Assembly: GCF_900109775.1 (NCBI RefSeq)
Contig: NZ_FOAX01000001.1
Location: forward strand, 558,001-622,000
Length of the DNA: 64,000 nucleotides
Direction: 5' to 3'
Source of the DNA: Pseudoxanthomonas sp. GM95
GTDB lineage: Bacteria > Pseudomonadota > Gammaproteobacteria > Xanthomonadales > Xanthomonadaceae
Part shown: positions 9,037 to 17,838 of the stretch, piece after piece
Position numbering within the stretch: position 1 is the first letter of the stretch
Layout of the letters: the number at the start of each line of letters is the position of its first letter
The notes under the pieces: generated by a model
Seen by the model: the letters and a program-made list of their open reading frames with translations, nothing else
Databases searched by the model: none
Told to the model about the DNA's origin: nothing
Program-made: the position numbers and the translations under genes

Positions 9037-11109
9037 ATGTCCACGCTGTCCCGTCGAGAATTCCTTGCGCGCGTGGCCGCGCTGTCTGCTGCAGGCGTGA
9101 TGCCGGCGTCCATCGCGCGCGCGCTCACGCTGCCGGCCACCGGGCGCAGCGGCACGCTGCAGGACGTGGAGCATTTCATCATCGTGATGCAGGAGAACCG
9201 CTCGTTCGATCACTACTTCGGCACGCTGCGCGGCGTGCGCGGCTTCGACGATCCGCGCCCGCTCAAGTTGCGCAACGGCGATGCGGTGTGGAAGCAGCCG
9301 GCCGGTGATGGCAGCACGCGACTGCCGTTCGCGATGGACACACACACCACGCGCGCGCCGATGATCGCCAGCCTGGATCATTCGTGGAAAGGCGGTCACG
9401 GGCAGGACCCAAAGCGCTGGCAGGAATACGACAGCTGGGTGCCGTACAAGAGCGAGATGGCGATGGGCCATTTCAGTCGCGTCGACATTCCGTACTACCA
9501 CGCGCTGGCCGACGCCTTCACCGTGTGCGATGGCTATTACTGCTCGCTGCATGGGCCGACCAACCCGAACCGCATGTTCTTCTTCAGCGGCACCAGCGGC
9601 ATGACGGTGGGCAACTTCAACGCTCAGTCGATCGACAACGCCGACGACGGCAACTGGACCGCGGACATGACGCGCGACAAGCCGGGCTTCGTCGGCATGG
9701 AATGGACCACCTATGCCGAACGCCTGCAGGACGCGGGCGTCGACTGGCGCGTGTATCAGGAGTTCGACAACTACGGCGACAACCCGCTTTCTTCGTTCGC
9801 GCGCTTCCGCAACATGGACACCAGCAGTGAGTTGTACAAGCGCGGGCGTTCGATCGTTGAAGGTTCCACCGCGGACAACGCCAAGCAGAGCACCGCGCAG
9901 CATCTGGTTGATGCGTTCGCGGCTGACGTGCAGGCCGGCACCTTGCCGCAGGTGTCATGGATCGTCGCGCCGTATCCGTACAGCGAGCATCCCGAAGCCA
10001 CGCCGGCGCACGGCGAGTCGCTGGTGTCGCGCCTGATCGATGCGCTGACCGCCAAGCCCGAGGTGTGGGGCAAGTCGTGCGTGATCATCAATTACGACGA
10101 GAACGACGGCTTCTTCGACCACATGCCCGCACCGCTGCCGGCGCTGGACGCGACGATGGGCGTGAGCCAGGTGGACGTGGCCGGCGAGTCCTATCGCGGC
10201 GTGCCGGTGGGCGTGGGCGTGCGCGTGCCATTGACGGTGGTGTCGCCGTGGACGCGCGGCGGCTGGGTGAACTCGCAGGTGTTCGACCACACCTCGGTGC
10301 TGCGCCTGCTGGAGCAGCGCTTCGGCGTGGCCGAGCCGAACATCACGCCGTGGCGTCGTGCGGTGACCGGCGACCTGACCACGGTGTTCGACTTCCGCAC
10401 GCCGGACGACTCGGCGCTGATGGCGTTGCCATCCACGGCCGATTACCTGGAACGCATGGCCACCAGTGCCAAGCTGCCGCTGCCGGTGGTGCCGGCGCAT
10501 CCGCAGCAGCCCAGACAGGAGCCGGGCCAGCGCGCGGCGCGCGCGTTGCCGTACGCGCTGCAGGTGCACGCGCACCACGGCGCTGACGGCTTGCGCCTGA
10601 CCCTGGTCAACGACGGCGATGCGGCGGCGGTGTTCAACGTCTACGCCTACGGCAGCGAGGCCGGCCCCTGGTACTACACGGTGATGCCGCACAGCCGGGT
10701 CGAGGATGCGCCGCATGGCTTGCCGGCCGGCGCCTATGCGCTGGCGGTGCACGGGCCGAACGGCTTCCTGCGCGAGTTCGAAGGCGCCACGGGTGCGGGG
10801 CAGGGCGTGCCCGAGGTCGTCGCCACCGCCAGCGGCGACCAGCTGCTGCTCGCCCTGCACAATCCGGGTGCGCAGCCGGCCACGCTGCAGGTCAGCGCGC
10901 TGGACTACGGCGATCCCACGCCGCGCACGGTGGCCCTCGGCGCGGGCAAGACCGAGCGACTGACGTTCGCGCTGGCCGCCAGCGACCACTGGTACGACCT
11001 GCAGGTTTCGCAGCCCGGCACTCCGTTCAAGCGCCGCCTGGCCGGCCACCTGGAAACCGGCAAACCCAGCCGCAGCGATCCGGCGATCGGGCGCCAGCGC
11101 ACGGCCTGA
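9037..11109 (+). CDS. Phosphocholine-type phospholipase C (non-hemolytic family), Tat-exported
   Basis: Secreted phosphoesterase hydrolysing phospholipids to diacylglycerol and the phosphorylated headgroup. The 690-residue protein starts with a twin-arginine signal (STLSRREFLARVAALSAAGV). The phosphoesterase domain begins DVEHFIIVMQENRSFDHYFG (about residues 44-63), the metal and active-site segment of the PLC/AcpA family, and includes NYDENDGFFDHMPAP. Two C-terminal all-beta repeats (about 500-590 and 595-680; DUF756 type) complete the usual architecture and length. I used the ATG at 9037 because the Tat motif follows directly. The likely role is phosphate scavenging under PhoB control; virulence roles are known in relatives but cannot be read here. 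Substrate preference is not determinable. Confidence 0.9.
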   Translation: MSTLSRREFLARVAALSAAGVMPASIARALTLPATGRSGTLQDVEHFIIVMQENRSFDHYFGTLRGVRGFDDPRPLKLRNGDAVWKQPAGDGSTRLPFAMDTHTTRAPMIASLDHSWKGGHGQDPKRWQEYDSWVPYKSEMAMGHFSRVDIPYYHALADAFTVCDGYYCSLHGPTNPNRMFFFSGTSGMTVGNFNAQSIDNADDGNWTADMTRDKPGFVGMEWTTYAERLQDAGVDWRVYQEFDNYGDNPLSSFARFRNMDTSSELYKRGRSIVEGSTADNAKQSTAQHLVDAFAADVQAGTLPQVSWIVAPYPYSEHPEATPAHGESLVSRLIDALTAKPEVWGKSCVIINYDENDGFFDHMPAPLPALDATMGVSQVDVAGESYRGVPVGVGVRVPLTVVSPWTRGGWVNSQVFDHTSVLRLLEQRFGVAEPNITPWRRAVTGDLTTVFDFRTPDDSALMALPSTADYLERMATSAKLPLPVVPAHPQQPRQEPGQRAARALPYALQVHAHHGADGLRLTLVNDGDAAAVFNVYAYGSEAGPWYYTVMPHSRVEDAPHGLPAGAYALAVHGPNGFLREFEGATGAGQGVPEVVATASGDQLLLALHNPGAQPATLQVSALDYGDPTPRTVALGAGKTERLTFALAASDHWYDLQVSQPGTPFKRRLAGHLETGKPSRSDPAIGRQRTA

Positions 11110-11126
11110 ACGATTTGACGGATTCG

Positions 11127-11151
11127 CCCGGGCGCTTCCGCGTCGCCCGGG
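11127..11151 (+). terminator. GC-rich hairpin after the phospholipase gene
   Basis: CCCGGGCG (11127-11134) pairs with CGCCCGGG (11144-11151) around a 9-base loop, 18 bases past the stop. It has no T-run, so it may only protect the 3' end. Confidence 0.3.
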
Positions 11152-11211
11152 ATGTCGCCCGGCCTGGGGTGCGTCCACAATATGTGCCCCTCGCTCGTGC
11201 AGTCCCCGCCG

Positions 11212-12486
11212 ATGTCCCGTCCCACGACCCTGTCCGCCTGGCTCGATTTCATCCAGGCCCAGCACCCCAGCACGATCGAACTGGGGCTGGACCGCGTGCG
11301 CGCGGTTGCCGAACGGCTCGGACTGGAGCGCTCGGCCCGCCAGGTCGTTACCGTCGGCGGCACCAACGGCAAGGGCTCGACCGTGGCCTTCATCGAGGCC
11401 ATCGCCCGCGCCGGCGGCTGGAAGGTCGGCGCCTACACCTCGCCGCACCTGCTGCGCTACAACGAGCGCGTGCGCATCGACGGCGTCGAGGCCGATGACG
11501 CGGCGCTGATGGCCGGTTTCGAGGCCGTGGACGCGGCGCGCGGCGAGATCCCGCTGACCTATTTCGAATACGGCACGCTGGCTGCGCTGTGGCTGTTCCA
11601 GCGGGCCGGGCTGGACCTGGTGATCCTGGAAGTGGGCCTGGGCGGGCGCCTGGACGCGGTCAACCTGGTCGATCCGGACGTGGCGGTGATCACCACCGTG
11701 GACATCGACCACACCGACTGGCTCGGCCCGGACCGCGAGAGCATCGGCAAGGAGAAGGTCGGCATCGCGCGGGCCTGGAAGCCGCTGGTGCTGGGCGAGG
11801 TCACCGCGCCCTCCAGCGTGCTGGCCCACGCCTATGCCATCGGCGCCGGGGTGATCCAGCTGGGCAACGATTTCTTCCATGAGCCGGTCGAAGACGGCGC
11901 CGGCCAGTGGCGCTGGCGCGAGGTCGGCACCGAGCTTCTGCTGCCCGCCCCGCTGCTGGACGCGCCGGCCCAGCGCGCCAATGCCGCCACGGCCGTGGCC
12001 GCCGTGCGCGCGCTGCCGGATGAACTGCCGTCGTCGGTCTTCGCCGCCGGCATTGCGCGCGCGCAGCTGCCCGGGCGCCTGCAGCGCTTCGAGCGCGGCG
12101 GCGTGGAGATCCGCGTGGACGTGGCCCACAACCCGCAGGCCGCGCGCGAGCTGGCGGCCTTCCTGGATCGCCAGCCGATGCCGACCCATGCGGTCTTCGC
12201 CGCGCTGGCCGACAAGGATGTGGCCGGCGTGGCCGATGCGCTGGCCGGGAAGATTACACACTGGTCGCTGGCCGGGCTGGAGCCGGGCACGCCGCGCGGG
12301 CAGACCGCCGCGGCGCTGGCGGGCGCGCTGGCGGACACTGAAGCCGCGCAAGGCTCGCAGTTCGAGACCGTTGCGCAGGCGCTGGATGCTGCCCTCGCGC
12401 AGGCCAAACCCGGTGAGCGCGTGCTGGTCTTCGGCTCCTTCCACACCGTGGCCGAAGCGCTGGCGATCCTGGATTCAGCCCGATGA
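11212..12486 (+). CDS. folC: Bifunctional folylpolyglutamate synthase / dihydrofolate synthase
   Basis: Adds glutamate to dihydropteroate and then to folates, giving polyglutamylated cofactors in the cytosol. The 424-residue protein shows the ATP loop VGGTNGKGSTVAF (about residues 45-57), YTSPHLLRYNERVRI, and the Mur-ligase-like central segment TTVDIDHTDWLG, then KEKVGI. The C-terminal domain contains DVAHNPQAARELAAF. The start MSRPTTLSAWLDF fits the family. It begins the order folC-dedD-cvpA-purF, the same as in E. coli, though the E. coli upstream neighbour accD is replaced here by the phospholipase. Confidence 0.95.
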   Translation: MSRPTTLSAWLDFIQAQHPSTIELGLDRVRAVAERLGLERSARQVVTVGGTNGKGSTVAFIEAIARAGGWKVGAYTSPHLLRYNERVRIDGVEADDAALMAGFEAVDAARGEIPLTYFEYGTLAALWLFQRAGLDLVILEVGLGGRLDAVNLVDPDVAVITTVDIDHTDWLGPDRESIGKEKVGIARAWKPLVLGEVTAPSSVLAHAYAIGAGVIQLGNDFFHEPVEDGAGQWRWREVGTELLLPAPLLDAPAQRANAATAVAAVRALPDELPSSVFAAGIARAQLPGRLQRFERGGVEIRVDVAHNPQAARELAAFLDRQPMPTHAVFAALADKDVAGVADALAGKITHWSLAGLEPGTPRGQTAAALAGALADTEAAQGSQFETVAQALDAALAQAKPGERVLVFGSFHTVAEALAILDSAR

Positions 12487-12510
12487 GGGGAGCGGGACGG
12501 GGACCGCGCT

Positions 12511-12516
12511 TATAAT
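12511..12516 (+). promoter_or_regulatory. Candidate -10 box upstream of dedD
   Basis: A perfect TATAAT lies 36 bases before the dedD start in otherwise GC-rich DNA. No recognisable -35 is present at 16-18 bases upstream, so it may be a weak or activator-dependent internal promoter. Confidence 0.35.
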
Positions 12517-12552
12517 TCGCAACTTCTTCATCTGACACCGTCGCCCACGACG

Positions 12553-13560
12553 ATGGATACCGCTTTGAGAAACCGCATCATCGGCGCCATCGTCCTCGTG
12601 GCGCTGGCCGTCATTTTCCTGCCCATGCTGGTCAAGGGCCCGGCCAGCGACAGCGGCGTGGCCGATGTCTCCACCGATGTGCCCAACGCGCCGGACGGCC
12701 AGTTCGAGACGCGCGAACTGCCGCTGGTGACCCCGGGCCAGCCCGGCGCCAATGGCGCCACCGGCATGCCCGCGCAAGCTGGCCAGCCCAAGCCGGCGAC
12801 CGAAACCCTGGCCCCGGCCGATGCACCGCCCGCGCCTGCGGCGACCAACGCCCAGGGCCTGCCCCTGGTCACGGCCGGCGGCGATTACGCGGTGAGCTTC
12901 GGCGCCTACGCCAGCACCGCCGATGCCGATATCGTCATCGACCGCCTGCGCCAGTCCGGGCTGGACGCCTTCCGCCAGGACGCCACCATCGGCGGCAAGC
13001 CGGCCTGGCGCGTGCGCGTGGGGCCGTATGCCAACCAGTCGCAGGCCGAAATCGCCCGCATCGCCGCGCTCAAGGTGCGCAGCGACGTGAAGGCTGAAGT
13101 GATCTCGCTCGACGCCACCACCGACGTGCCGGCCGCCGCTGCCGCCGCACCGGCTGCGGCAGCGCCGAATCCCGACGCCGCCCAGCTGGCCACCCAGGCC
13201 CCGCCGGCCGCCGCGCCGCCCAAGCCCGAAGCGCCCAAGCCTGCGCCGACCCCGGCCGCGCCCAAGCCGGCCGCCGAACCGGCCAAGCCGCCGGTGGCCG
13301 CGGTGCCCAAGCCGGCCGCGACCGGGGTGGGCTTCGCCCTGCAGGTCGGCGCGTTCGGCAAGGAAACCGACGCCAACGCGCTGCGCGACAAGCTGCGTGG
13401 CAACGGCTTCAGCTCGTTCGTCGAGCCGGTGTCCACCGACAGCGGCCGCCTGTTCCGGGTGCGCGTGGGGCCTGTCTCCACCCGTGCCGAGGCCGACCAG
13501 CTCAAGGCCCAGGTGGCTGCGCGCAATGGTCTGACCGGGATCGTGCGCCCGCATCCGTAA
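12553..13560 (+). CDS. dedD: DedD-like cell-division protein with two SPOR domains
   Basis: Inner-membrane protein with a large periplasmic part that binds denuded peptidoglycan at the septum. The 335 residues comprise a short cytoplasmic start, one membrane segment (IIGAIVLVALAVIFLPMLV, about residues 6-24), a Pro/Ala-rich linker, a first SPOR-like domain (about 112-192, GDYAVSFGAYASTADADIVI), a second Pro/Ala/Lys-rich linker, and a C-terminal SPOR domain (about 255-333, GFALQVGAFGKETDANAL). E. coli DedD has a single SPOR domain, so the duplication is notable. The gene lies between folC and cvpA, as in E. coli. Confidence 0.85.
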   Translation: MDTALRNRIIGAIVLVALAVIFLPMLVKGPASDSGVADVSTDVPNAPDGQFETRELPLVTPGQPGANGATGMPAQAGQPKPATETLAPADAPPAPAATNAQGLPLVTAGGDYAVSFGAYASTADADIVIDRLRQSGLDAFRQDATIGGKPAWRVRVGPYANQSQAEIARIAALKVRSDVKAEVISLDATTDVPAAAAAAPAAAAPNPDAAQLATQAPPAAAPPKPEAPKPAPTPAAPKPAAEPAKPPVAAVPKPAATGVGFALQVGAFGKETDANALRDKLRGNGFSSFVEPVSTDSGRLFRVRVGPVSTRAEADQLKAQVAARNGLTGIVRPHP

Positions 13561-13591
13561 GCCCCGTCGTTCGTCCAGGGAAGGAGAACCG

Positions 13592-13645
13592 ATGACCGCC
13601 ATGCCCCCGTCCAACCTCATTCACGCCCGGCCGCGCCGCGCATGA
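13592..13645 (+). CDS. 17-codon leader ORF translationally coupled to cvpA
   Basis: A strong Shine-Dalgarno sequence (AAGGAGA, ending 5 bases before) precedes an ATG opening MTAMPPSNLIHARPRRA. Its TGA stop overlaps the cvpA start (ATGA at 13642-13645). The cvpA ATG itself has no recognisable ribosome site, so ribosomes may reach it only after translating this short ORF. The peptide is basic and proline-containing and resembles no family I know. Conservation has not been tested. Confidence 0.5.
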   Translation: MTAMPPSNLIHARPRRA

Positions 13646-14424
13646 TCGACCTGGTCCTGGGCACCGTGATCGTGGTGTCCACCCTGCTGGGGCTGCTGCG
13701 CGGCTTCGTCGGGATCATCGTCGGCACCCTGTCCTGGCTGCTGGCGGGCTGGGCCGCCTTCATGTTCGGCGGCGACGCAGCGACCAGATTCGCCGGCGGC
13801 GCCCGCCCGGGCATGACCGATTACCTGGGCGGCTACGCGCTGACTTTCGTCGGGGTGATGATCGTGGTCGCCCTGATCGGCATGGTCATCAAGGCCTCGG
13901 TGCGCAACACGCGCCTGTCCGGCGTGGACCGGCTGGCCGGTGGCGGGCTGGGGCTGGTGCGCGGCGCGTTCTTCGCCTGCGTGCTGACCCTGCTGATGTC
14001 CTTCACCCCGCTGACCGGCGAAGCCGGCTGGCGCCAGTCCCACATCCTGCCGGTGATCGAACCCGGCGCGGCCTGGATGCGCGCCCAGCTGCCGGACTTT
14101 TCCATGCCGCAGATGCCGTCGATGCCCGGCATGCGGGACATGAACCTGGACCAGCTTCGCAACATGGATGTCACCAAACTGCCCGTGTCGGGCGATAATG
14201 GCGCCCTCAACGACAGCTTCCAGCAGGCAGCCGCACAGCTGCCGCAACTCGGGCAAACGGTGTCCGACGCACTGGGCAAGGCCGGCGGAGCCTCCTCCAA
14301 CGGACTGCCCAAGCCCCTGAACGACCCGGCCACGCCACAGGGCGACCCGGCGAAAGTGCGCCCCAACGAAAGCGACCCGGCACGGGTCGTGGCACCTCAA
14401 CCAGGCCAGGAACGGCCGCTCTAA
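13642..14424 (+). CDS. cvpA: CvpA family membrane protein
   Basis: Inner-membrane protein linked in E. coli to colicin V production and envelope homeostasis. The 260-residue protein opens MIDLVLGTVIVVSTLLGLLR with four hydrophobic segments within the first ~150 residues, including the family signature VDRLAGGGLGLVRGAFFACV. The C-terminal ~110 residues are an extension rich in Met, Pro and Gln (DFSMPQMPSMPGMRDMN), longer than the E. coli protein (about 160 residues) and probably disordered. Its start codon overlaps the stop of a short leader ORF. purF follows after 39 bases, as in the E. coli cvpA-purF operon. Confidence 0.88.
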   Translation: MIDLVLGTVIVVSTLLGLLRGFVGIIVGTLSWLLAGWAAFMFGGDAATRFAGGARPGMTDYLGGYALTFVGVMIVVALIGMVIKASVRNTRLSGVDRLAGGGLGLVRGAFFACVLTLLMSFTPLTGEAGWRQSHILPVIEPGAAWMRAQLPDFSMPQMPSMPGMRDMNLDQLRNMDVTKLPVSGDNGALNDSFQQAAAQLPQLGQTVSDALGKAGGASSNGLPKPLNDPATPQGDPAKVRPNESDPARVVAPQPGQERPL

Positions 14425-14463
14425 GCCACGCAACACTCGCAGCGAAAACAGCGGAGAAACGCC

Positions 14464-15933
14464 ATGTGCGGCATCGTCGGAATCGTCGGCAACCAGAACG
14501 TTGCCGGTCAGCTCTATGACGGCCTGACGGTGCTGCAGCACCGGGGCCAGGATGCCGCGGGCATCGCCACCGCCGATGGCACGCGCCTGCGCGTGCACAA
14601 GGACAACGGCCTGGTGCGCGACGTGTTCAGCGCCAAGGCCATGAGCGTGCTGGAAGGCCGCGTGGGCATCGCCCATTGCCGCTACCCGACCGCCGGTTCG
14701 GAAGGCATGGACGAGGCCCAGCCGTTCTACGTCAACTCGCCCTACGGCATCGCCCTGGCGCACAACGGCAACCTGATCAACACCGAGGCGCTGCGCCAGG
14801 ACGTGTTCGCCCAGGATCGCCGCAACATCAACACCGACTCGGACAGCGAAGTGCTGCTGAACGTGTTCGCCCACGAGCTGGACACCCAGCGCACGCTCTC
14901 GCCGGAGGCTGCCCTGCGCGCCGTGGCCGGCGTGCACCGCCGCTGCAAGGGCGGCTATGCGGTGGTCAGCGTGGTGCTGGGCCTGGGCCTGGTGGCCTTC
15001 CGCGACCCGCATGGCATCCGTCCGCTGGTGCTGGGCAAGCGCGAGCACAACGAAGGCACCGAATACATCGTCGCTTCCGAATCGGCCGCGCTGGACATCC
15101 TGGGCTTCACCCGCATCCGCGACGTGGCCCCGGGCGAGGGCATCGTGATCACCGCACGCGGCGAGCTGTTCGCCCAGCAGTGCGCCGAGCCGCAGCAGCA
15201 CGCGCCGTGCATCTTCGAATACGTGTATTTCGCCCGTCCCGACTCGATGATCGACAACGTCTCGGTGCACAAGGCGCGCATGCGCATGGGCATCAAGCTG
15301 GGCGAGAAGATCCTGCGCCTGCGCCCGGACCACGACATCGACACGATCATCCCGATCCCGGATACCTCACGCGACGCGGCGCTGGAAATCTCCAACGTGC
15401 TGGGCGTGAAGTACCGCGAGGGCTTCATCAAGAACCGCTACGTCGGTCGCACCTTCATCATGCCCGGCCAGGGCGAACGCGTGAAATCGGTGCGCCGCAA
15501 GCTCAACCCGATCAACCTGGAATTCCGCAACCGCGTGGTGCTGCTGGTGGACGACTCGATCGTGCGCGGCACCACCAGCCAGCAGATCGTGCAGATGGCC
15601 CGCGACGCCGGCGCGCGCAAGGTGTACCTGGCCTCGGCCGCGCCGCCGGTGCGCTATCCCAACATCTACGGCATCGACATGCCGGCGGTGGAGGAGCTGG
15701 TCGCCAACGCCCGCAGCGAGGAAGAGATCGAGAAGTTCCTGGGCGTGGACTGGCTGGTCTACCAGGACATCGCCGACATGGAAGCGGCCGTGCGCGAGGG
15801 CAATCGCAACCTGGAGAAGTTCGATTCCTCCTGCTTCGATGGCCACTACGTGACCGGCATCGATCCGGGCTACTTCGAGCGCATCCAGCAGTCGCGCTCG
15901 GACCAGGCCAAGCTCAAGCGCCGCGCGGTCTGA
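14464..15933 (+). CDS. purF: Amidophosphoribosyltransferase
   Basis: First committed enzyme of purine synthesis; it makes 5-phosphoribosylamine from PRPP and glutamine. The 489-residue protein begins MCGIVGIVG, placing the catalytic cysteine at position 2 for N-terminal exposure after methionine removal. The glutaminase domain includes [11 protein letters not shown] and [10 protein letters not shown]. The phosphoribosyltransferase domain has the PRPP loop [15 protein letters not shown] (about residues 358-372). No propeptide or iron-sulfur cysteine set is evident, so it is the E. coli type. It forms folC-dedD-cvpA-purF with its neighbours. Confidence 0.97.
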   Translation: MCGIVGIVGNQNVAGQLYDGLTVLQHRGQDAAGIATADGTRLRVHKDNGLVRDVFSAKAMSVLEGRVGIAHCRYPTAGSEGMDEAQPFYVNSPYGIALAHNGNLINTEALRQDVFAQDRRNINTDSDSEVLLNVFAHELDTQRTLSPEAALRAVAGVHRRCKGGYAVVSVVLGLGLVAFRDPHGIRPLVLGKREHNEGTEYIVASESAALDILGFTRIRDVAPGEGIVITARGELFAQQCAEPQQHAPCIFEYVYFARPDSMIDNVSVHKARMRMGIKLGEKILRLRPDHDIDTIIPIPDTSRDAALEISNVLGVKYREGFIKNRYVGRTFIMPGQGERVKSVRRKLNPINLEFRNRVVLLVDDSIVRGTTSQQIVQMARDAGARKVYLASAAPPVRYPNIYGIDMPAVEELVANARSEEEIEKFLGVDWLVYQDIADMEAAVREGNRNLEKFDSSCFDGHYVTGIDPGYFERIQQSRSDQAKLKRRAV

Positions 15934-15945
15934 TCCGCGCGCGTC

Positions 15946-16431
15946 ATGGCGATCACGCTCGATGAGCTGTCCGTCGCGCTGGGCGAGGCCGGGCGCGACA
16001 CACTGCTGGCCGACTGGCACTGGCTGACCGGCGAGGGCGTGCAGCCGCTGATGCTGACCCTGGCCGGCGATGCCTTCGTGCAGTTGGTCGGCGATGACGG
16101 CATCTACCTGCTCGACTGCGCGCAGGGGCTGCTGCAGAAAGTCGCCGACGACGTGCCCGAGTTCCTCGCGCAGCTGGGCAACGCCGATTTCGTGGCCGAC
16201 GCGTTCCGTTTCGATCTGGTCGCGCCGCGCATCCGGGAAGGCGGCCTGCCGGCGGCCGGCCAGGTGCTGGCGCTGCGCGTGCCGCTGCCGCTGGGCGGCC
16301 TGCTGGAAACCGACAACCTGGAGCCGGCCGAGCTGGCCGCGCATTTCGCGCTGACCGGCCAGCTGCACGCGCAGGTCGCCGCGCTGGCGCCGGGTCAGGC
16401 GGTCAGCGACATCTCCTTCGCCACCGAGTGA
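15946..16431 (+). CDS. DUF1851 / Tdi1-type domain protein
   Basis: A 161-residue soluble acidic protein. The C-terminal half (about residues 100-155, GQVLALRVPLPLGGLLETDN, then a helix and LAPGQAV) resembles the DUF1851 domain found in the type VI secretion immunity protein Tdi1 and many proteins of unknown role. No secretion effector, VgrG or PAAR gene is near, so an immunity function is not supported by context. It starts 12 bases after purF, and its stop overlaps the GTG start of the next gene (GTGA), so the two are co-translated. Family assignment is moderate; function is unknown. Confidence 0.65.
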   Translation: MAITLDELSVALGEAGRDTLLADWHWLTGEGVQPLMLTLAGDAFVQLVGDDGIYLLDCAQGLLQKVADDVPEFLAQLGNADFVADAFRFDLVAPRIREGGLPAAGQVLALRVPLPLGGLLETDNLEPAELAAHFALTGQLHAQVAALAPGQAVSDISFATE

Positions 16432-17279
16432 GCGCGGGCGCGGTGCCGATTGACGCCATGACGTCCGTATACGAAGCCGCGCGCCAGTGCCTGGCCGCCG
16501 CCGATACCGCCGAGAAAGTCGCGCTGACCCAGCGCTACGCCGCTGCGTTCGCGCGCGGCGAACTCGACCTGCCTGCCGATGCGCCGCCACCCGAACCGAT
16601 CCGGATGCCGGGCCGGCCGGAGCAGCCGCGCCTGGTCCACCAGCGCGAGCTGCGCAAGCGCGGCCTGGGCAGCGTGGAAGGCCGCGCGGCCTTCATCCAC
16701 GCCATCGCGCACATCGAACTCAACGCGATCGACCTGGCCTGGGATGCGGTCTATCGCTTCCGTGATGCGCCGGCGCCGTACCAGACCGACTGGATCAGCT
16801 GCGCGCACGATGAGTCGCGCCACTTCGTCCTGCTGCGCACGCGCCTGCAGGCGTTGGGCTACGACTACGGTGACTTCAACGCGCACAACGGCCTGTGGGA
16901 CATGTGCGAGAAGACCGCGCACGACGGCCTGGCGCGCATGGCGCTGGTACCGCGCGTGCTGGAGGCGCGCGGCCTGGACGTGACCCCGGCGATGATCGAC
17001 AAGCTCACCGCGCTGGGCGATACCGAGACGGTAGACGTGCTGGAGGTGATCCTGCGCGAGGAAGTGGCGCACGTCGCCGCCGGCTCGCGCTGGTATCGCT
17101 GGTATTGCGCGCGCGAAGGTGTGGAGCCGCGATCGAAGTTCCTTGCGCTGCTGCGCGAGTACGCCGGCCCTTATCTGCGCGGCCCGTTCAACATCGAGGC
17201 GCGACTGCTCGCCGGCTTTGACCAGGAAGAAATCGACGCGCTGCATGCGCTGGAACCGCCGCGCCCGGCTGCAGGCTGA
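16428..17279 (+). CDS. DUF455 ferritin-like domain protein
   Basis: A 283-residue protein with the four-helix ferritin-like pattern and likely di-iron ligands: AFIHAIAHIELNAIDLAW (Glu/His on one helix), CAHDESRHFVLLRTRL (E-x-x-H), and ILREEVAHVAAGSRWY (E-x-x-H). These ExxH repeats define the DUF455 family. The GTG at 16428 overlaps the upstream stop (GTGA); an ATG at 16458 (MTSVYEAARQ) is the alternative and fits the start of the fold. The family is possibly an oxygenase or hydroxylase, but its substrate is unknown. It is coupled to the DUF1851 gene and ends before a REP-like hairpin. Confidence 0.8.
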   Translation: MSAGAVPIDAMTSVYEAARQCLAAADTAEKVALTQRYAAAFARGELDLPADAPPPEPIRMPGRPEQPRLVHQRELRKRGLGSVEGRAAFIHAIAHIELNAIDLAWDAVYRFRDAPAPYQTDWISCAHDESRHFVLLRTRLQALGYDYGDFNAHNGLWDMCEKTAHDGLARMALVPRVLEARGLDVTPAMIDKLTALGDTETVDVLEVILREEVAHVAAGSRWYRWYCAREGVEPRSKFLALLREYAGPYLRGPFNIEARLLAGFDQEEIDALHALEPPRPAAG

Positions 17280-17288
17280 GCCGCTGTC

Positions 17289-17357
17289 GTAGAAGCTGCT
17301 TCAGCAGCGATGGCTCATAAAACTGACAAAGCTTCATCGCTGATGAAGAGGCTCGCA
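17289..17357 (+). repeat. Degenerate REP-like inverted pair
   Basis: GTAGAAGCTGCTTCAGCAGCGA (20 or fewer bases shown: core AAGCTGCTTCAGCAGCGA, 17293-17310) is followed by a decayed inverted copy at 17337-17357. The same 22-bp unit occurs at 23188 and 44162. Confidence 0.7.
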
Positions 17358-17445
17358 ACTGTAGGTGGCTGAGCAGGTGAAAGATCTAAATGCTGCTCGG
17401 GTAGCGCTAGGATGCAATGGCATGAGCTTGCACTGTCTTGTGCAG

Positions 17446-17763
17446 TCAGAAGTACTCGACCTTGGCAACAACGCCATTTTTGATCACGAACTTCAGCTCT
17501 CCAATTTCAAAAGAGCCTTCCTCAGTCTTCTTGCAGACGACACCTTTTGGGGACATTTCTTCCGCCAGCAGGCCAACCTCATCTGCGGGCTTCCCGACCC
17601 AGTATTTCTTGAGAATCTCCCGCGTAAGTTCGCCACGTTCTTCGAGAAACGTGATGCTTGACCTTGAGTCATCAAGCGATAACGAAGAATCCAATAGCAG
17701 GTAGATCAAATAAAGATTGAAAGCAGCGCTAATGGCTAAAAGAGCCCAAGGGAGCTTCTTCAT
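17446..17763 (-). CDS. Small membrane-anchored protein of unknown function, low GC
   Basis: A 105-residue protein with an N-terminal membrane segment (LPWALLAISAAFNLYLIYLL, residues 4-23) and a soluble domain rich in Lys and Glu ending KFVIKNGVVAKVEYF. GGAG lies about nine bases before the ATG, supporting the start. The coding region is about 45-50% GC by eye, far below its neighbours, with codons uncommon in them. That suggests recent acquisition. A small anchor followed by an alpha/beta domain with a WVGKPADEV motif recalls the Imm58-type immunity families, but I cannot confirm this and no toxin gene is adjacent. It lies between a REP-like repeat and lpxH. Confidence 0.7.
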   Translation of the reverse strand: MKKLPWALLAISAAFNLYLIYLLLDSSLSLDDSRSSITFLEERGELTREILKKYWVGKPADEVGLLAEEMSPKGVVCKKTEEGSFEIGELKFVIKNGVVAKVEYF

Positions 17764-17838
17764 TTTTGCCTGCTCCTCAACGCATCGATTGAGCGCTGAT
17801 GCTTGTGATCATCAAAAGTCGCGATTCTGGTCCCCGCT

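Noticed and set aside
9955-12444. 829-residue open frame on the minus strand across the phospholipase and folC genes
   Set aside because: It spans two well-supported genes of the other strand and is rich in Arg, Gln, His and Ala, the mark of an antisense frame in GC-rich DNA.
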